A program made the position numbers and the translations under genes. The notes below the pieces were generated by a model. That model ran no database searches and was not told the origin of the DNA. It worked only from the letters and a program-made list of their open reading frames with translations. A stretch of DNA of 64,000 nucleotides from Clostridium gallinarum (lineage in GTDB: Bacteria; Bacillota; Clostridia; Clostridiales; Clostridiaceae): the NCBI RefSeq assembly GCF_014836325.1, contig NZ_JACSQZ010000003.1, forward strand, positions 39,468 to 103,467, given 5' to 3'. How positions within the stretch are numbered: the first letter of the stretch is position 1; the number at the start of each line of letters is the position of its first letter. Positions 17,511-26,969 of the stretch are shown piece by piece.

Positions 17511-18053
17511 TTATTTAAAACTCCCCTTATTATATTCTTCTATAACTCTTTCTAAAAAAAGTGCTTTTTTAGAATCTACAATACTTTTTATTGCTATCAA
17601 CATTTGTATGTTCTCATCTTCCTCAAGAAATTCTTCTTCGTTAAATTCTCTTTCATCAAATTCTTCTTGAGAGCTATTTATATTTTCTTCATTAATTTCA
17701 TTATCCTCATTCTCTGTATTTATTTCACTTTGTATATTGATATTACTATTAAACATATTAGAGTTATTATTGTTCCCAATATCATTCAAACCCAAACTAC
17801 TCATAAACCCTTGAAGTGGAGTTGAATCAAATGCTTTTCTATTTCCTTGGCTAATATTCTCATTATTAAGATTAAAGTTATTTAAATCTAATCCATCAGT
17901 CTTCATAGACGATAACATATTTCCAATTTGATTGAAATCTATGTTATTCCCTAGTAATCCCATAAGTTGAGCTGGATTAATTCCAAATGGAGTATTAGTA
18001 TTTATTTCATTTCTTCTTGCTTCCTCTCTACGTCTTCTTTTTCTTTTAGACAT
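17511..18053 (-). CDS. Low-complexity Asn/Glu-rich protein of unknown function
   Basis: A 180-residue protein. The basic N-terminus MSKRKRRRREEARR is followed by an Asn-rich centre, a strongly acidic stretch (EENINSSQEEFDEREFNEEE) and a helical C-terminus. It shares its MSKRK start with the next gene upstream (18165), and all three genes to 18879 run in the same direction with good ribosome sites. Together with the cysteine-rich neighbours this suggests a spore-surface or other structural role, which is inference only. No domain recognised. Confidence 0.6.
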   Translation of the reverse strand: MSKRKRRRREEARRNEINTNTPFGINPAQLMGLLGNNIDFNQIGNMLSSMKTDGLDLNNFNLNNENISQGNRKAFDSTPLQGFMSSLGLNDIGNNNNSNMFNSNINIQSEINTENEDNEINEENINSSQEEFDEREFNEEEFLEEDENIQMLIAIKSIVDSKKALFLERVIEEYNKGSFK

Positions 18054-18164
18054 TAAGGATCCTCCTACAATATTTCTATTGTTTTATTATATGTAAAAAA
18101 CAAAATTTTGCTTATGGTTTTTGGGCATTTTTTTGGAGGGACTAGCCCTCCATCCTCTATACTA

Positions 18165-18452
18165 TTAATAGTAGCTATCTCCACCGAATAAACTTCCGAA
18201 GCAGCCTCCACATAGTAAGAATAATAATATTATTAAAAATGAGCAATTGTTATTTAATACACCAGATCCACATGCAATTAATAAGAATATAATTGGTGTA
18301 ATACAACTATTTAATCCACCGAATATATTTCCTGATCCACAGCAACTATTTCCTGATGTTTGACAGCATGTTTGTTCACAACATACTGGTTCACAACATA
18401 CTGGTTTACAGCAACAATCATTATATCTTTCACGATGTTTTCTCTTTGACAT
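18165..18452 (-). CDS. Cysteine-rich protein with hydrophobic C-terminus (spore-coat-like)
   Basis: A 95-residue protein. The N-terminal half has tandem CCxxVCC-type blocks (CCCKPVCCEPVCCEQTCC). The C-terminal half is hydrophobic with Gly and Cys (CITPIIFLLIACGSG, then FLIILLFLLCGGCFG). The C-terminal layout resembles that of the upstream gene, so they are related. Clostridial proteins of this type are often annotated as chorion-class high-cysteine or spore-coat-like proteins. A structural, disulfide-linked role at the spore surface is inference. GAAAGGAGAG precedes the ATG. Confidence 0.65.
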   Translation of the reverse strand: MSKRKHRERYNDCCCKPVCCEPVCCEQTCCQTSGNSCCGSGNIFGGLNSCITPIIFLLIACGSGVLNNNCSFLIILLFLLCGGCFGSLFGGDSYY

Positions 18453-18477
18453 TATCCTCTCTCCTTTCTAATTTATA

Positions 18478-18879
18478 TTAGCAGCATCCGCCAAATAAAT
18501 TTCCATTTCCGAAGTTTCCATGGTTTCCAAAGCCTGAACAACCATTGCAAAGGAATAGTATTACTAATAAGAATAGATAAGGTGTACAACTTCCTAATCC
18601 ACCGCCGTATCCTGAATTTCCTCTAGAACAGCAACAATCTGATTTTGATTGTTTCTTACAACAGCATCCTCTATTATTATTATTATTTCCTCCGCCGAAT
18701 CCACCGCTGTAAAATAGAATCAATAATATCCAAATCCAGCTTCCGAATCCGAATCCAAATCCATTTCCAGTTCCACAACCAGTATTACATGTTCCAATTG
18801 GTTGTGTTGGGCATTGAGCTGCAACTCCATCGTTACATCCATATGAATTTAAACCGTTTAGAATTTCATTCATTTCCAT
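18478..18879 (-). CDS. Glycine/cysteine-rich protein, high-cysteine spore-coat-like
   Basis: A 133-residue protein rich in Gly, Cys and Asn. It has an aromatic-hydrophobic segment (GFGFGFGSWIWILLILFYSG), a Cys cluster (RGCCCKKQSKSDCCCSRG) and a second hydrophobic segment (CTPYLFLLVILFLCNGCSG) that matches the end of the downstream gene. It starts after a strong AAGGAGGAG site and lies 25 bp before the downstream paralogue, so the two form an operon. Its family is that of the high-cysteine HCB-type proteins; localisation to spore layers is inferred. No sigma-E or sigma-K promoter could be identified by eye. Confidence 0.65.
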   Translation of the reverse strand: MEMNEILNGLNSYGCNDGVAAQCPTQPIGTCNTGCGTGNGFGFGFGSWIWILLILFYSGGFGGGNNNNNRGCCCKKQSKSDCCCSRGNSGYGGGLGSCTPYLFLLVILFLCNGCSGFGNHGNFGNGNLFGGCC

Positions 18880-19011
18880 AACTTACTCCTCCTTGGGATT
18901 TTTAGTTTTATTTTGTTTTATAGTATATGATATTCCCCCGAATAATAATTGACACTGTTTTTTATTGTAATATTTTAAATTTTTATAAGAAAAAAATATT
19001 CATATATTGAA

Positions 19012-19042
19012 AAAAATCGATAACTTAATGTTATCGATTTTT
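19012..19042 (-). terminator. Terminator of the lon-engB unit
   Basis: AAAAATCGATAAC and GTTATCGATTTTT form a perfect 13-bp stem with a 5-nt loop, about 36 bp after the engB stop codon. Confidence 0.85.
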
Positions 19043-19077
19043 ATATTATATACATTTACTATTTAAATAGTTATTAA

Positions 19078-19680
19078 TTATTCTTCATCATTTAATATAG
19101 GTGAGAATAAAGTATCAATTAATTCATCTTTTCCTTTTTTATTAACAGATGAGAAGAAGTATAATTTATCTTCTTTAGTTAGTTTTAATGTATCTCTAAT
19201 TACTTTTTCATTCTTTCTTAGTTCATTATTAGATAATTTGTCGCTTTTAGTAGCTATAATTACCTCATCATAACCATAAAACTTTATCCACTCATGCATT
19301 TGAATGTCATCAGCAGTTGGCTTGTGTCTAGAATCTACTAATAACACAACTCTCTTTAATTCATTACGTCCACTTAAATAAGTTTCAATAGTATTTCCCC
19401 AACTTGCTTTTTCAGTTTTAGATACTTTTGCATATCCATATCCAGGTAAATCCACTAAATATAACTCATCATTATTTATTATAAAGAAATTAATAAGTCT
19501 TGTTTTTCCTGGTGTTTGACTAACCTTTGCTAATTTTCTTCTATTAGTTAAAGCATTTATTATAGAACTTTTTCCTACATTAGAACGTCCAACAAAAGCA
19601 ATTTCAGGAAGTCCTGTAGTTGGATATTGATCTCTTTTAACAGCAGATGTAACAAAGTCTGAATTATTAATTTTAAACAT
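19078..19680 (-). CDS. engB: Ribosome-biogenesis GTPase EngB/YsxC
   Basis: A 200-residue GTPase of the TrmE-Era-EngA-EngB-Septin group, required for large-subunit assembly. Motifs are G1 GRSNVGKSS, the switch region [11 protein letters not shown]3 DLPGYGYA and G4 ATKSDKL. The longer frame adds five residues, but the ATG at 19680 ([10 protein letters not shown]) has a GGAG site at proper distance. It overlaps the end of lon by 8 bp, so the two are translationally coupled, as in other Firmicutes. Confidence 0.95.
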   Translation of the reverse strand: MFKINNSDFVTSAVKRDQYPTTGLPEIAFVGRSNVGKSSIINALTNRRKLAKVSQTPGKTRLINFFIINNDELYLVDLPGYGYAKVSKTEKASWGNTIETYLSGRNELKRVVLLVDSRHKPTADDIQMHEWIKFYGYDEVIIATKSDKLSNNELRKNEKVIRDTLKLTKEDKLYFFSSVNKKGKDELIDTLFSPILNDEE

Positions 19681-22003
19681 TAGTATCAACTCCAATTATA
19701 GCTTTATTTAATACCTCATCAACGTGATCAACGGCAATTATATTTAACTTGTTCTTAACCACATCTGGTATTTTGTTTATATCTTTTTCATTTTCCTTTG
19801 GAATTATTATAGTCTCAATTCCTGCTCTAAAGGCTGCTATAGACTTCTCTTTTAATCCACCTATTGCAAGCACTCTTCCTGTTAGGGTAACTTCTCCTGT
19901 CATAGCAACATTGCTTCTAACCTTTTTATTTGTTAAAGCAGAAACTATAGAAGTTATTATAGTTACACCAGCTGAAGGTCCATCCTTTTTAATTGCTCCT
20001 TCTGGGAAATGAATATGAATATCTGTATTTTTATAGAAGTCTTCTTTTATTCCATACTTACTAGCATTTGCTCTTACAAATCCAAATGCTATCTTAGCAG
20101 ATTCTTGCATAACATCTCCTAATTGTCCAGTTAACGTTAGCTTCCCTGTTCCCTTCATTACTACAGATTCAACTGGAAGTGTATCTCCACCAGCTGCTGT
20201 CCAAGCCATTCCCTTAACAACTCCAACTCTATCTTCCTTATCCTTTATATCAAAAGTATAAATTTTATTTCCTAAATATTTTTCTATTCTATTTGCATTT
20301 ATAGTAATGCTCTCTTTATTGTTTTTTATCATTTCTGTAAGAGATTTTCTAATTAACTTACCTAAAACTCTTTCTAAGCTTCTTACTCCAGCTTCTCTAG
20401 TATAATAATTTATAATATCCTTTATAGCTGCTTCAGAAATCTTAAATTTACCTTCTTCTAACTTATGCTCTTTAAGTAACTTAGGAAGTAAATATCCCTT
20501 AGCAATATGATACTTTTCTTCATAAGTATATCCTGATACTTCTATTATTTCCATTCTATCTAATAAAGGTCCTGGAATAGTATCTAAAGAGTTAGCAGTT
20601 GTTATAAATAATACTTTAGATAAGTCCATATCTAATTCTAAATAATGATCTCTAAAAGTATTATTTTGTTCACTATCTAAAACTTCTAATAAAGCATCAG
20701 CAACATTTCCTCTATGATCTGAGCCTAGTTTATCTATTTCATCTAATAATATTAAAGGATTATTAACTTTAGCTTCCTTTAATGCATATGCAAGTCTTCC
20801 TGGAATTGCACCTACATAAGTTTTTCTATGTCCCCTAATTTCAGCTTCATCTCTTACTCCACCTAAAGACATTCTTGTATATTTTCTATTTGTAGCATTA
20901 GCTATAGACTTAGCAATAGAAGTTTTTCCAACTCCCGGTGGTCCAACTAGACATAAAATAGGTCCTTTTAAACTGTTAGTGTATTGTTTAACAGCTAAAT
21001 ACTCAATTATTCTTTCTTTTACTTCCTCTAAACCATAATGATCTTTATTTAAAGTTTCTTCTGCTTCATTAATATTAAAATTATCCTTTGTTGATTTATT
21101 CCAAGGTATATCTAATATCCAGTCTAAATATGTTCTAATTACATTACTTTCTGATCCTTGACCAGATGCTGATTTTAATCTATTTAATTCACTCTCAGCT
21201 TTTTCTCTAACATGTTTAGGTAGTTTAGCTTTTTTAATTCTATCTTCATACTTATCTATTTCTTTTTTATCTTCATCGTTTTCGCCTATTTCTTCTTGAA
21301 GCACTTTAATTTGTTCTCTTATATAATATTCTCTTTGAGATTTATCAACACTTTCTTTAATCTTCTTGCCAATTTTCTTCTCAATATTTAAAATATCTAT
21401 TTCTTTTTCTATTATAATTAATAACTTTTCTATTCTCTTAATACAATCTATTTCTTGAAGAACTTCTTGTCTCTTCTCTTCATCTACTATTATATAAGAT
21501 GCCACTACATCAGCAAGCTCACTATAATTCTTTATTGTATCAAATATAGACATGACATTATTTCTAGCACTTCCTGAAGCCTTTATATATTTATTGAAAC
21601 CCTTCTTCAATAAATTTACATATGCCTCAATACCTTCATATTCCTCATTAGCCGGTTCAAATATCTTTTCTATTTCACCTTCTAAATATTCTTCATTAGC
21701 TACTAATTTTATAAGTCTACCTCTATCTATTCCTTCTACTAATACTCTTATAACATCATTAGGTAACTTTATGATTTGCTTTACTTTACATATAGTACCT
21801 ATTTCATATATATCATCAAATTCAGGATCTTCTATTTCATAATCTTTTTGAGTTGATAAAAAGATTTCTGTTTGATTTTCCATAGCTGCATTTATAGCCG
21901 CTCTAGACTTTTCTCTTCCTACATCAAAATGTATTATCATATTAGGAAAGATACTAATTCCTCTTAACGGAATTAAAGGTAGAGATGTGATTTTTTCACT
22001 CAT
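19673..22003 (-). CDS. lon: ATP-dependent protease Lon (LonA)
   Basis: A 776-residue LonA protease. The N-terminal substrate-binding domain ([16 protein letters not shown]) is followed by a coiled coil, then the AAA+ module with Walker [14 protein letters not shown] and Walker [14 protein letters not shown]. The C-terminal serine-lysine protease domain has the catalytic Ser in [10 protein letters not shown] and Lys in [10 protein letters not shown]. It degrades misfolded and regulatory proteins in the cytosol. An ATG at 22012 lies right at the AGGAGG site, so ATG 22003 (MSEKIT) is preferred. The 722-bp gap to lonB is filled by three tandem repeats; no CtsR or CIRCE operator is visible. Confidence 0.96.
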   Translation of the reverse strand: MSEKITSLPLIPLRGISIFPNMIIHFDVGREKSRAAINAAMENQTEIFLSTQKDYEIEDPEFDDIYEIGTICKVKQIIKLPNDVIRVLVEGIDRGRLIKLVANEEYLEGEIEKIFEPANEEYEGIEAYVNLLKKGFNKYIKASGSARNNVMSIFDTIKNYSELADVVASYIIVDEEKRQEVLQEIDCIKRIEKLLIIIEKEIDILNIEKKIGKKIKESVDKSQREYYIREQIKVLQEEIGENDEDKKEIDKYEDRIKKAKLPKHVREKAESELNRLKSASGQGSESNVIRTYLDWILDIPWNKSTKDNFNINEAEETLNKDHYGLEEVKERIIEYLAVKQYTNSLKGPILCLVGPPGVGKTSIAKSIANATNRKYTRMSLGGVRDEAEIRGHRKTYVGAIPGRLAYALKEAKVNNPLILLDEIDKLGSDHRGNVADALLEVLDSEQNNTFRDHYLELDMDLSKVLFITTANSLDTIPGPLLDRMEIIEVSGYTYEEKYHIAKGYLLPKLLKEHKLEEGKFKISEAAIKDIINYYTREAGVRSLERVLGKLIRKSLTEMIKNNKESITINANRIEKYLGNKIYTFDIKDKEDRVGVVKGMAWTAAGGDTLPVESVVMKGTGKLTLTGQLGDVMQESAKIAFGFVRANASKYGIKEDFYKNTDIHIHFPEGAIKKDGPSAGVTIITSIVSALTNKKVRSNVAMTGEVTLTGRVLAIGGLKEKSIAAFRAGIETIIIPKENEKDINKIPDVVKNKLNIIAVDHVDEVLNKAIIGVDTNV

Positions 22004-22187
22004 TATTCCCATCCTCCTCTATTTTATCGTATAACTTTATTAGTATACACATAAAACTATTATTTTTCAATCTATTTATTAATTGGAACATTATGATTAA
22101 TTAGACAATAATATTAATTATCATTATACACTAATTATCATCATTATTAATATTTATTATAATATATACATAAAATTTAGCAATGAT

Positions 22188-22363
22188 AAAAAGAGATAAA
22201 CATTATATTCCTTGCTCCGTCGCATGCGCTCCAAGTCAACCTCATACAATGTTTATCTCTTTGCAAACTAAAGGAAGGAAATTATTAAAACTCTAATTCT
22301 TACACTACGAATTTTGCTACTCTCATAAAATTATCTACAATTTGTGCATAGATATAATTTCAT
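22188..22363 (+). repeat. Two-hairpin repeat R3 (type I hairpin plus long hairpin 2)
   Basis: First of three tandem copies in the lon-lonB gap (22013-22734, no gene). Hairpin 1 arms GAGATAAACATT (22193-22204) and AATGTTTATCTC (22248-22259) are followed by the linker GCAAACTAAAGGAAGGAAA and a long hairpin 2 closing with ATATAATTTC near 22360. Confidence 0.9.
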
Positions 22364-22367
22364 AAAG

Positions 22368-22555
22368 AATAAAAAAGTGTTAAAGTATCATATCCAGGTT
22401 CCGTCGCAAGCTCCAAGTCACCTTGCTATGATACTTTAACACTTCCAAACTGAAGGAAGGAAATTATAAAAGCTCTATTTCTTACACTACGAATTTTACT
22501 ACTCTAATAAATTTATCCACAACTTGTCCATAGATATAATTTCCTAACGAATAAA
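22368..22555 (+). repeat. Two-hairpin repeat R4 (type II hairpin plus long hairpin 2), identical to R6
   Basis: Second tandem copy. Hairpin 1 has a different 18-bp stem, AAGTGTTAAAGTATCATA (22375-22392) with TATGATACTTTAACACTT (22427-22444), but the same core pieces (TTCCGTCGC, GCTCCAAGTCACC) and the same linker. The right module matches R3 closely. By eye the 188 bp 22368-22555 equal 24546-24733 base for base. Confidence 0.92.
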
Positions 22556-22690
22556 AAAGAGATAAACATTATACTCCTTGCTCCGTCGCATACGCTCCAA
22601 GTCACCGTCATACAATGTTTATCTCTTTGCAAACTAAAGGAAGGAAAGTATAAATAGTTAATAATAAGGCATAACTTTTTATACATTCCT
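22555..22690 (+). repeat. Two-hairpin repeat R5 (type I hairpin plus beta hairpin 2)
   Basis: Third tandem copy. Type I hairpin arms at 22559-22570 and 22614-22625, linker GCAAACTAAAGGAAGGAAAG, then a different hairpin 2 (GTATAAATAG with CATAACTTTTTATAC). That version is shared with R7 and R8 rather than with its tandem neighbours. Confidence 0.9.
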
Positions 22691-22734
22691 ATACATTAAA
22701 GAAAAAATTTATTCATATACTAATATATTCTTAT

Positions 22735-24408
22735 TTACTCTTCCGATTTAGCTGATAGTATATCTACATTATTATTAATACTTATATCCTCTACTATCTT
22801 TTCCTTATAAATAGCCAACTCAATAACTTCTTTTAAGTTATTAACTGCTATTACACTTATTCCATCTATATCCTTAAAACCATCTCTCCAATTTTCCATA
22901 GGTATAATAACTTTATTAGCTCCTGCTTTTCTAGCTGCATATATTTTTGCATTAACCCCACCAATAGGCTTAACTTCTCCTAATAAACTTATTTCACCAG
23001 TCATTGCTATCTTATTATTAACCTTAACTTTATTTATAGCACTATATATAGCTGTAGCAATTGTTATACCTGCTGATGGTCCATCTACTGGCATACCACC
23101 TGGAATATTAATATGTATATCATAATTCTCACATTCTAATGAAAAAATATTATTTAATACAGTTAAAACATTTTGTATTGATGAATAAGCTGTACTTTTT
23201 CTTTTAATTTTCCTATTACTATTGCTTATTTCTTCTTCTTCAACAATACCACTTACCTTTAATGTACCAATTCTATGGTTAACCTTTTTAGCTGTAGCTT
23301 CTATTTCCATTAATATTCCTATATTAGCTCCATGTACTGCCAATCCATTTACAACACCAACTTCTGACCTATCTTTTATTTTCTTATCTGGAATTTGAGT
23401 GTAATTTCCATTTTCTATTACCCACTGAATATCATCTATATTAATATCATTTCTATCTTCATTAATTGCAACTCCAGAGGAAAGTTGAATTAAATTTACA
23501 ACATCTCTTCCATTAGTACAATATTTAGATACTAATTCTAAAGAATCTTCTTTTATATCTAATCCTACTTTTTTAGCTGCATTCTTAGCAATTACCTTTA
23601 TTTCATCTGCATGAAGAGATCTAAAAAATATCTCTACACATCTTGATCTTATTGCAGGAACAATTTCTTCTGGACTTCTAGTTGTTGCTCCTATTAATCT
23701 AAAATCAGCTGGAAGACCATTATCAAATATTTCTTTAATATAATCTGGCATATTAGGATTTTCACTACTATAATAAGAACTATCTAAAAAAACTTTTCTA
23801 TCTTCCAGTACCTTTAACAACTTATTTAATTCTATATGATGCAATTCTCCTATTTCATCCATAAACAAAACTCCACCATGAGCTTTTGTAACAGCTCCAG
23901 GCTTTGGTTGAGGAATACCTGCAACGCCTAATGATCCAGCACCTTGATAAATAGGATCATGAACTGAGCCTATCAATGGATCTGCTATTCCTCTTTCATC
24001 AAATCTAATAGTTGTAGCATCTATTTCTATAAATTTTGCATCATTCTTAAATGGAGTTTTTGAATACTTTTTAGCTTCTTCGAGTACCAATCTTGCAGCA
24101 GCAGTCTTCCCTACCCCTGGCGGTCCATAAATAATAACATGCTGTGGATTAGGTCCACATAAAGCAGCTTTTAAAGCCTTAATTCCTTCCTCTTGACCTA
24201 TTATTTCTTCAAAAGTTGTAGGTCTACTTTTTTCTGTTAAAGGCTGAGTTAACTGAATGCTTCTTAACTTTCTTAGTTTATCCATTTCCTTTGCATTTTC
24301 TTTTTCTATAACTACTTTATTATTAGTTTGCCCCTTATTGCTATTAACTATATAGTAGATAAAAAGTAGCATAGTTATAATTTGTAGTATTATTAATATA
24401 TCTCCCAT
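22735..24408 (-). CDS. lonB: LonB-type ATP-dependent protease
   Basis: A 557-residue LonB. An N-terminal membrane segment (ILIILQIITMLLFIYYIVN, residues 4-22) is followed by AAA+ with Walker [15 protein letters not shown] and Walker B GVLFMDEIGELH. The C-terminal Lon protease domain has the catalytic Ser in DGPSAGITIATA and Lys in GGVNAKIYAARKAGA. In Bacillus LonB is made in the forespore; here no sigma-F promoter was identified by eye. It lies between clpX and lon as in other clostridia. The ATG at 24408 has a poor ribosome site and is overlapped by a short upstream frame. Identical repeats (R4 and R6) flank the gene. Confidence 0.93.
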   Translation of the reverse strand: MGDILIILQIITMLLFIYYIVNSNKGQTNNKVVIEKENAKEMDKLRKLRSIQLTQPLTEKSRPTTFEEIIGQEEGIKALKAALCGPNPQHVIIYGPPGVGKTAAARLVLEEAKKYSKTPFKNDAKFIEIDATTIRFDERGIADPLIGSVHDPIYQGAGSLGVAGIPQPKPGAVTKAHGGVLFMDEIGELHHIELNKLLKVLEDRKVFLDSSYYSSENPNMPDYIKEIFDNGLPADFRLIGATTRSPEEIVPAIRSRCVEIFFRSLHADEIKVIAKNAAKKVGLDIKEDSLELVSKYCTNGRDVVNLIQLSSGVAINEDRNDINIDDIQWVIENGNYTQIPDKKIKDRSEVGVVNGLAVHGANIGILMEIEATAKKVNHRIGTLKVSGIVEEEEISNSNRKIKRKSTAYSSIQNVLTVLNNIFSLECENYDIHINIPGGMPVDGPSAGITIATAIYSAINKVKVNNKIAMTGEISLLGEVKPIGGVNAKIYAARKAGANKVIIPMENWRDGFKDIDGISVIAVNNLKEVIELAIYKEKIVEDISINNNVDILSAKSEE

Positions 24409-24440
24409 AATCTTCGCATTAACTCAATAAGTAAATGCAT
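24393..24440 (-). CDS. Possible 15-codon leader peptide overlapping the lonB start
   Basis: ATG at 24440 follows AAGGAAGGGAGG and opens a 15-codon frame (MHLLIELMRRLWEIY). It ends at 24393, 13 nt inside lonB, in another frame. The lonB ATG itself has only a weak ribosome site, so coupling of lonB translation to this frame is possible. Very short; could be chance. Confidence 0.3.
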   Translation of the reverse strand: MHLLIELMRRLWEIY

Positions 24441-24545
24441 CCTCCCTTCCTTTTAGCTATATAAATATTATTAACTTTTTACGGAGTTAATATTCTATAA
24501 AAAAAGGGATAATTACCATGATTTTTCTCCAAAATTTTTATTAAA

Positions 24546-24733
24546 AATAAAAAAGTGTTAAAGTATCATATCCAGGTTCCGTCGCAAGCTCCAAGTCACC
24601 TTGCTATGATACTTTAACACTTCCAAACTGAAGGAAGGAAATTATAAAAGCTCTATTTCTTACACTACGAATTTTACTACTCTAATAAATTTATCCACAA
24701 CTTGTCCATAGATATAATTTCCTAACGAATAAA
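24546..24733 (+). repeat. Two-hairpin repeat R6 (identical copy of R4)
   Basis: Same type II hairpin, linker and long hairpin 2 as R4, with no difference seen over 188 bp. It lies in the 352-bp gap between clpX and lonB (24409-24760). The remaining part of that gap, 24441-24545, is the lonB 5' region and shows no clear promoter match. Confidence 0.92.
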
Positions 24734-24759
24734 TTGAGCTGTCCAAAGGACAGCTCAAT
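24733..24759 (-). terminator. Terminator of clpX
   Basis: ATTGAGCTGTCC and GGACAGCTCAAT form a perfect 12-bp stem with loop AAA (TTT in the transcript), directly after the clpX stop codon. TTTATT follows on the minus strand. It suggests that lonB is transcribed separately from clpX or by read-through. Confidence 0.8.
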
Positions 24760-24760
24760 A

Positions 24761-26056
24761 TTAGGCAGTTTCTATATCTTTTCTTTTCTTAACTTTTTTA
24801 GCTTTTAGTTGAGGCCTTACTTCACCTTCTGGAAGTCTAACTATATCTGGATTTTTCTTTTCAGTTATACATTCCTCATTGATAATAACCTTTGATATAC
24901 TTTCATCAGAAGGAATATCAAACATAATTTCAGTCATTATCTCTTCAACTATAGATCTTAATCCTCTAGCTCCTGTTTTTCTCTTAATAGCTTCATCTGC
25001 AATAGCTTTTAAGGATTCATCACTAAATGTTAAGTCTACATTATCAATTTCAAATAGCTTCTTATATTGTTTAACTAAAGCATTTCTTGGTTTAGTTAAA
25101 ATATTAATTAAAGCATCGCTATCTAAAGATTCTAATGTAACAACTACTGGTAATCTACCAACAAATTCAGGAATTAACCCAAACTTTAATAAATCTCCAG
25201 GCATTATATCTTGAAGTAGCTTACCTACATCTTTATTAACTTTAGATGTTATATTAGCACCAAAACCTATAGAACTTTTTTCAGTTCTCTTTTCAATTAT
25301 TCTATCTATTCCATCAAAGGCTCCACCACAAATAAATAATATATTTGAAGTATTAATTTGTAAAAACTCTTGATGTGGATGCTTTCTTCCTCCTTGTGGT
25401 GGAACAGCTGCTGTAGTTCCTTCAAGTATTTTTAATAATGCTTGTTGAACTCCTTCACCTGATACATCTCTTGTAATAGATGGATTTTCAGACTTTCTTG
25501 CAATCTTATCTATTTCATCTATATAAATAATTCCTTTTTCTGCTCTTTCTATATCATAATCAGCATTTTGTATTAGCTTTAATAATATATTTTCTACATC
25601 TTCACCTACATATCCTGCTTCAGTTAAAGTTGTAGCATCTGCAATAGCAAATGGAACATTTAAAAACTTAGCTAAAGTTTGAGCTAGTAATGTTTTACCA
25701 GATCCTGTTGGACCTAATAATAAAATATTACTTTTTTGTAGCTCAATATCATCATCAACTAAATTTGAATTAATTCTTTTATAGTGATTGTAAACAGCAA
25801 CAGATAAAGATTTTTTAGCCTTTTCTTGCCCTATTACATATTGATCCAAATAATTTTTAATTTCATTTGGTTTTGGAACACTTGATGTATCTAATTCGAT
25901 ACTTTCTTCAAATTCATCTGCAATTATTTCTGAACAAAGATCTATACATTCATCACAAATATATACACCAGGTCCAGCTATTAATCTTTTTACTTGCTCT
26001 TGATTTTTGCCACAAAAAGAGCATTTTAATTGTTTCTTTTCATCATACTTAGCCAT
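24761..26056 (-). CDS. clpX: ATP-dependent Clp protease ATP-binding subunit ClpX
   Basis: A 431-residue unfoldase that feeds substrates to ClpP. The N-terminal zinc-binding domain has CSFCGK and [11 protein letters not shown]+ Walker A is [12 protein letters not shown] and Walker B is [12 protein letters not shown]. The ClpP-docking IGF loop is present (SSIGFGANI). Length is normal. It follows clpP by 29 bp with a GAGGTG ribosome site, forming the conserved tig-clpP-clpX order. Confidence 0.97.
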   Translation of the reverse strand: MAKYDEKKQLKCSFCGKNQEQVKRLIAGPGVYICDECIDLCSEIIADEFEESIELDTSSVPKPNEIKNYLDQYVIGQEKAKKSLSVAVYNHYKRINSNLVDDDIELQKSNILLLGPTGSGKTLLAQTLAKFLNVPFAIADATTLTEAGYVGEDVENILLKLIQNADYDIERAEKGIIYIDEIDKIARKSENPSITRDVSGEGVQQALLKILEGTTAAVPPQGGRKHPHQEFLQINTSNILFICGGAFDGIDRIIEKRTEKSSIGFGANITSKVNKDVGKLLQDIMPGDLLKFGLIPEFVGRLPVVVTLESLDSDALINILTKPRNALVKQYKKLFEIDNVDLTFSDESLKAIADEAIKRKTGARGLRSIVEEIMTEIMFDIPSDESISKVIINEECITEKKNPDIVRLPEGEVRPQLKAKKVKKRKDIETA

Positions 26057-26085
26057 AAATTCACCTCGCTTAGGTTAAGATAGAA

Positions 26086-26688
26086 TTATTCTACTTTACT
26101 ATCTTTTTGATTTTTAGTAATCACTTTATCTACTAACCCATAATTCATAGCTTCCTCTGCAGTCATAAAGTAATCCCTCTCAACATCTGCCTTAATCTTT
26201 TCTATTGGCTGATTTGTATTTTCACTTAAGATTTTATTTAAAGATTCTTTAATCTTTAATATTCTCTTAGCGTGAATATCAAAATCAGTTGCTTGCCCTT
26301 GGAATCCTCCTAGAGGCTGATGAATCATAATTTCACTATTTGGTAATGCAAATCTCTTTCCTTTTGCTCCTGATGAAAGCAAGAAAGATCCCATTGATGC
26401 AGCCATACCTATACATATAGTTGAAACATCTGGTTTTATATATTGCATTGTATCATAAATTGCCATTCCGGATGTTATTGATCCTCCTGGACTATTTATG
26501 TATAGATAAATATCTTTATCAGGATCTTCACTTTCTAAAAATAATAGTTGTGCAACTACTAAATTAGAAACGGTATCATTGATTTCTCCGCTTAACATTA
26601 TAATTCTGTCTTTTAACAGTCTTGAAAAAATATCGTAAGATCTTTCTCCCCTACCAGTTTGTTCTACTACCATTGGAACTAAACTCAT
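26086..26688 (-). CDS. clpP: ATP-dependent Clp protease proteolytic subunit ClpP
   Basis: A 200-residue serine peptidase that forms the tetradecameric barrel used with ClpX. Catalytic Ser is in [14 protein letters not shown], His in [11 protein letters not shown], and the Asp follows YGLVDKV. Length and N-terminus ([20 protein letters not shown]) are typical. No CtsR box was found in the 281-bp gap to tig, unlike clpB in this window, so clpP seems to be controlled differently here. Apart from the tig terminator, that gap (26689-26969) is only A+T-rich. Confidence 0.97.
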   Translation of the reverse strand: MSLVPMVVEQTGRGERSYDIFSRLLKDRIIMLSGEINDTVSNLVVAQLLFLESEDPDKDIYLYINSPGGSITSGMAIYDTMQYIKPDVSTICIGMAASMGSFLLSSGAKGKRFALPNSEIMIHQPLGGFQGQATDFDIHAKRILKIKESLNKILSENTNQPIEKIKADVERDYFMTAEEAMNYGLVDKVITKNQKDSKVE

Positions 26689-26934
26689 TTATTTTCCCTC
26701 CTTCTCTAAAACCTACCTTCTTTTATAATATATCCATATTATTAAAAATCTAATTATATAAGTACAATAAATTATATATATTTATATAATTTTAACCTAA
26801 AAAGTATATTTTACAACTTATAAAATTAAATAAGTCATAGGATTTATAGTATATAATAAAAAAAATATATATTAAATCATATATATTAAATTATATAGAA
26901 TTTTATATAATTTGTTAATAAATATTTGAAATAA

Positions 26935-26957
26935 ATGCCAGAATAAAATTCTGGCAA
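26935..26957 (-). terminator. Terminator between tig and clpP
   Basis: TGCCAGAAT/ATTCTGGCA stem with an AAA loop, about 13 bp after the tig stop codon, followed by TTTATTT on the minus strand. It partly separates tig from clpPX. Confidence 0.8.
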
Positions 26958-26969
26958 TTACTTTAATAT

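Noticed and set aside
17251..17518. Frames of 81-83 codons on both strands
   Set aside because: They run through repeat R2 and the G runs, lack ribosome sites and have no family resemblance.
22188..22690. Possible CRISPR array (three tandem repeats)
   Set aside because: Units are about 140-190 bp with internal hairpins, no short constant repeat with variable spacers, and no cas genes in the window.
22735..24408. Sigma-F promoter before lonB
   Set aside because: Known from Bacillus, but no sequence in 24409-24545 matched the consensus convincingly by eye.
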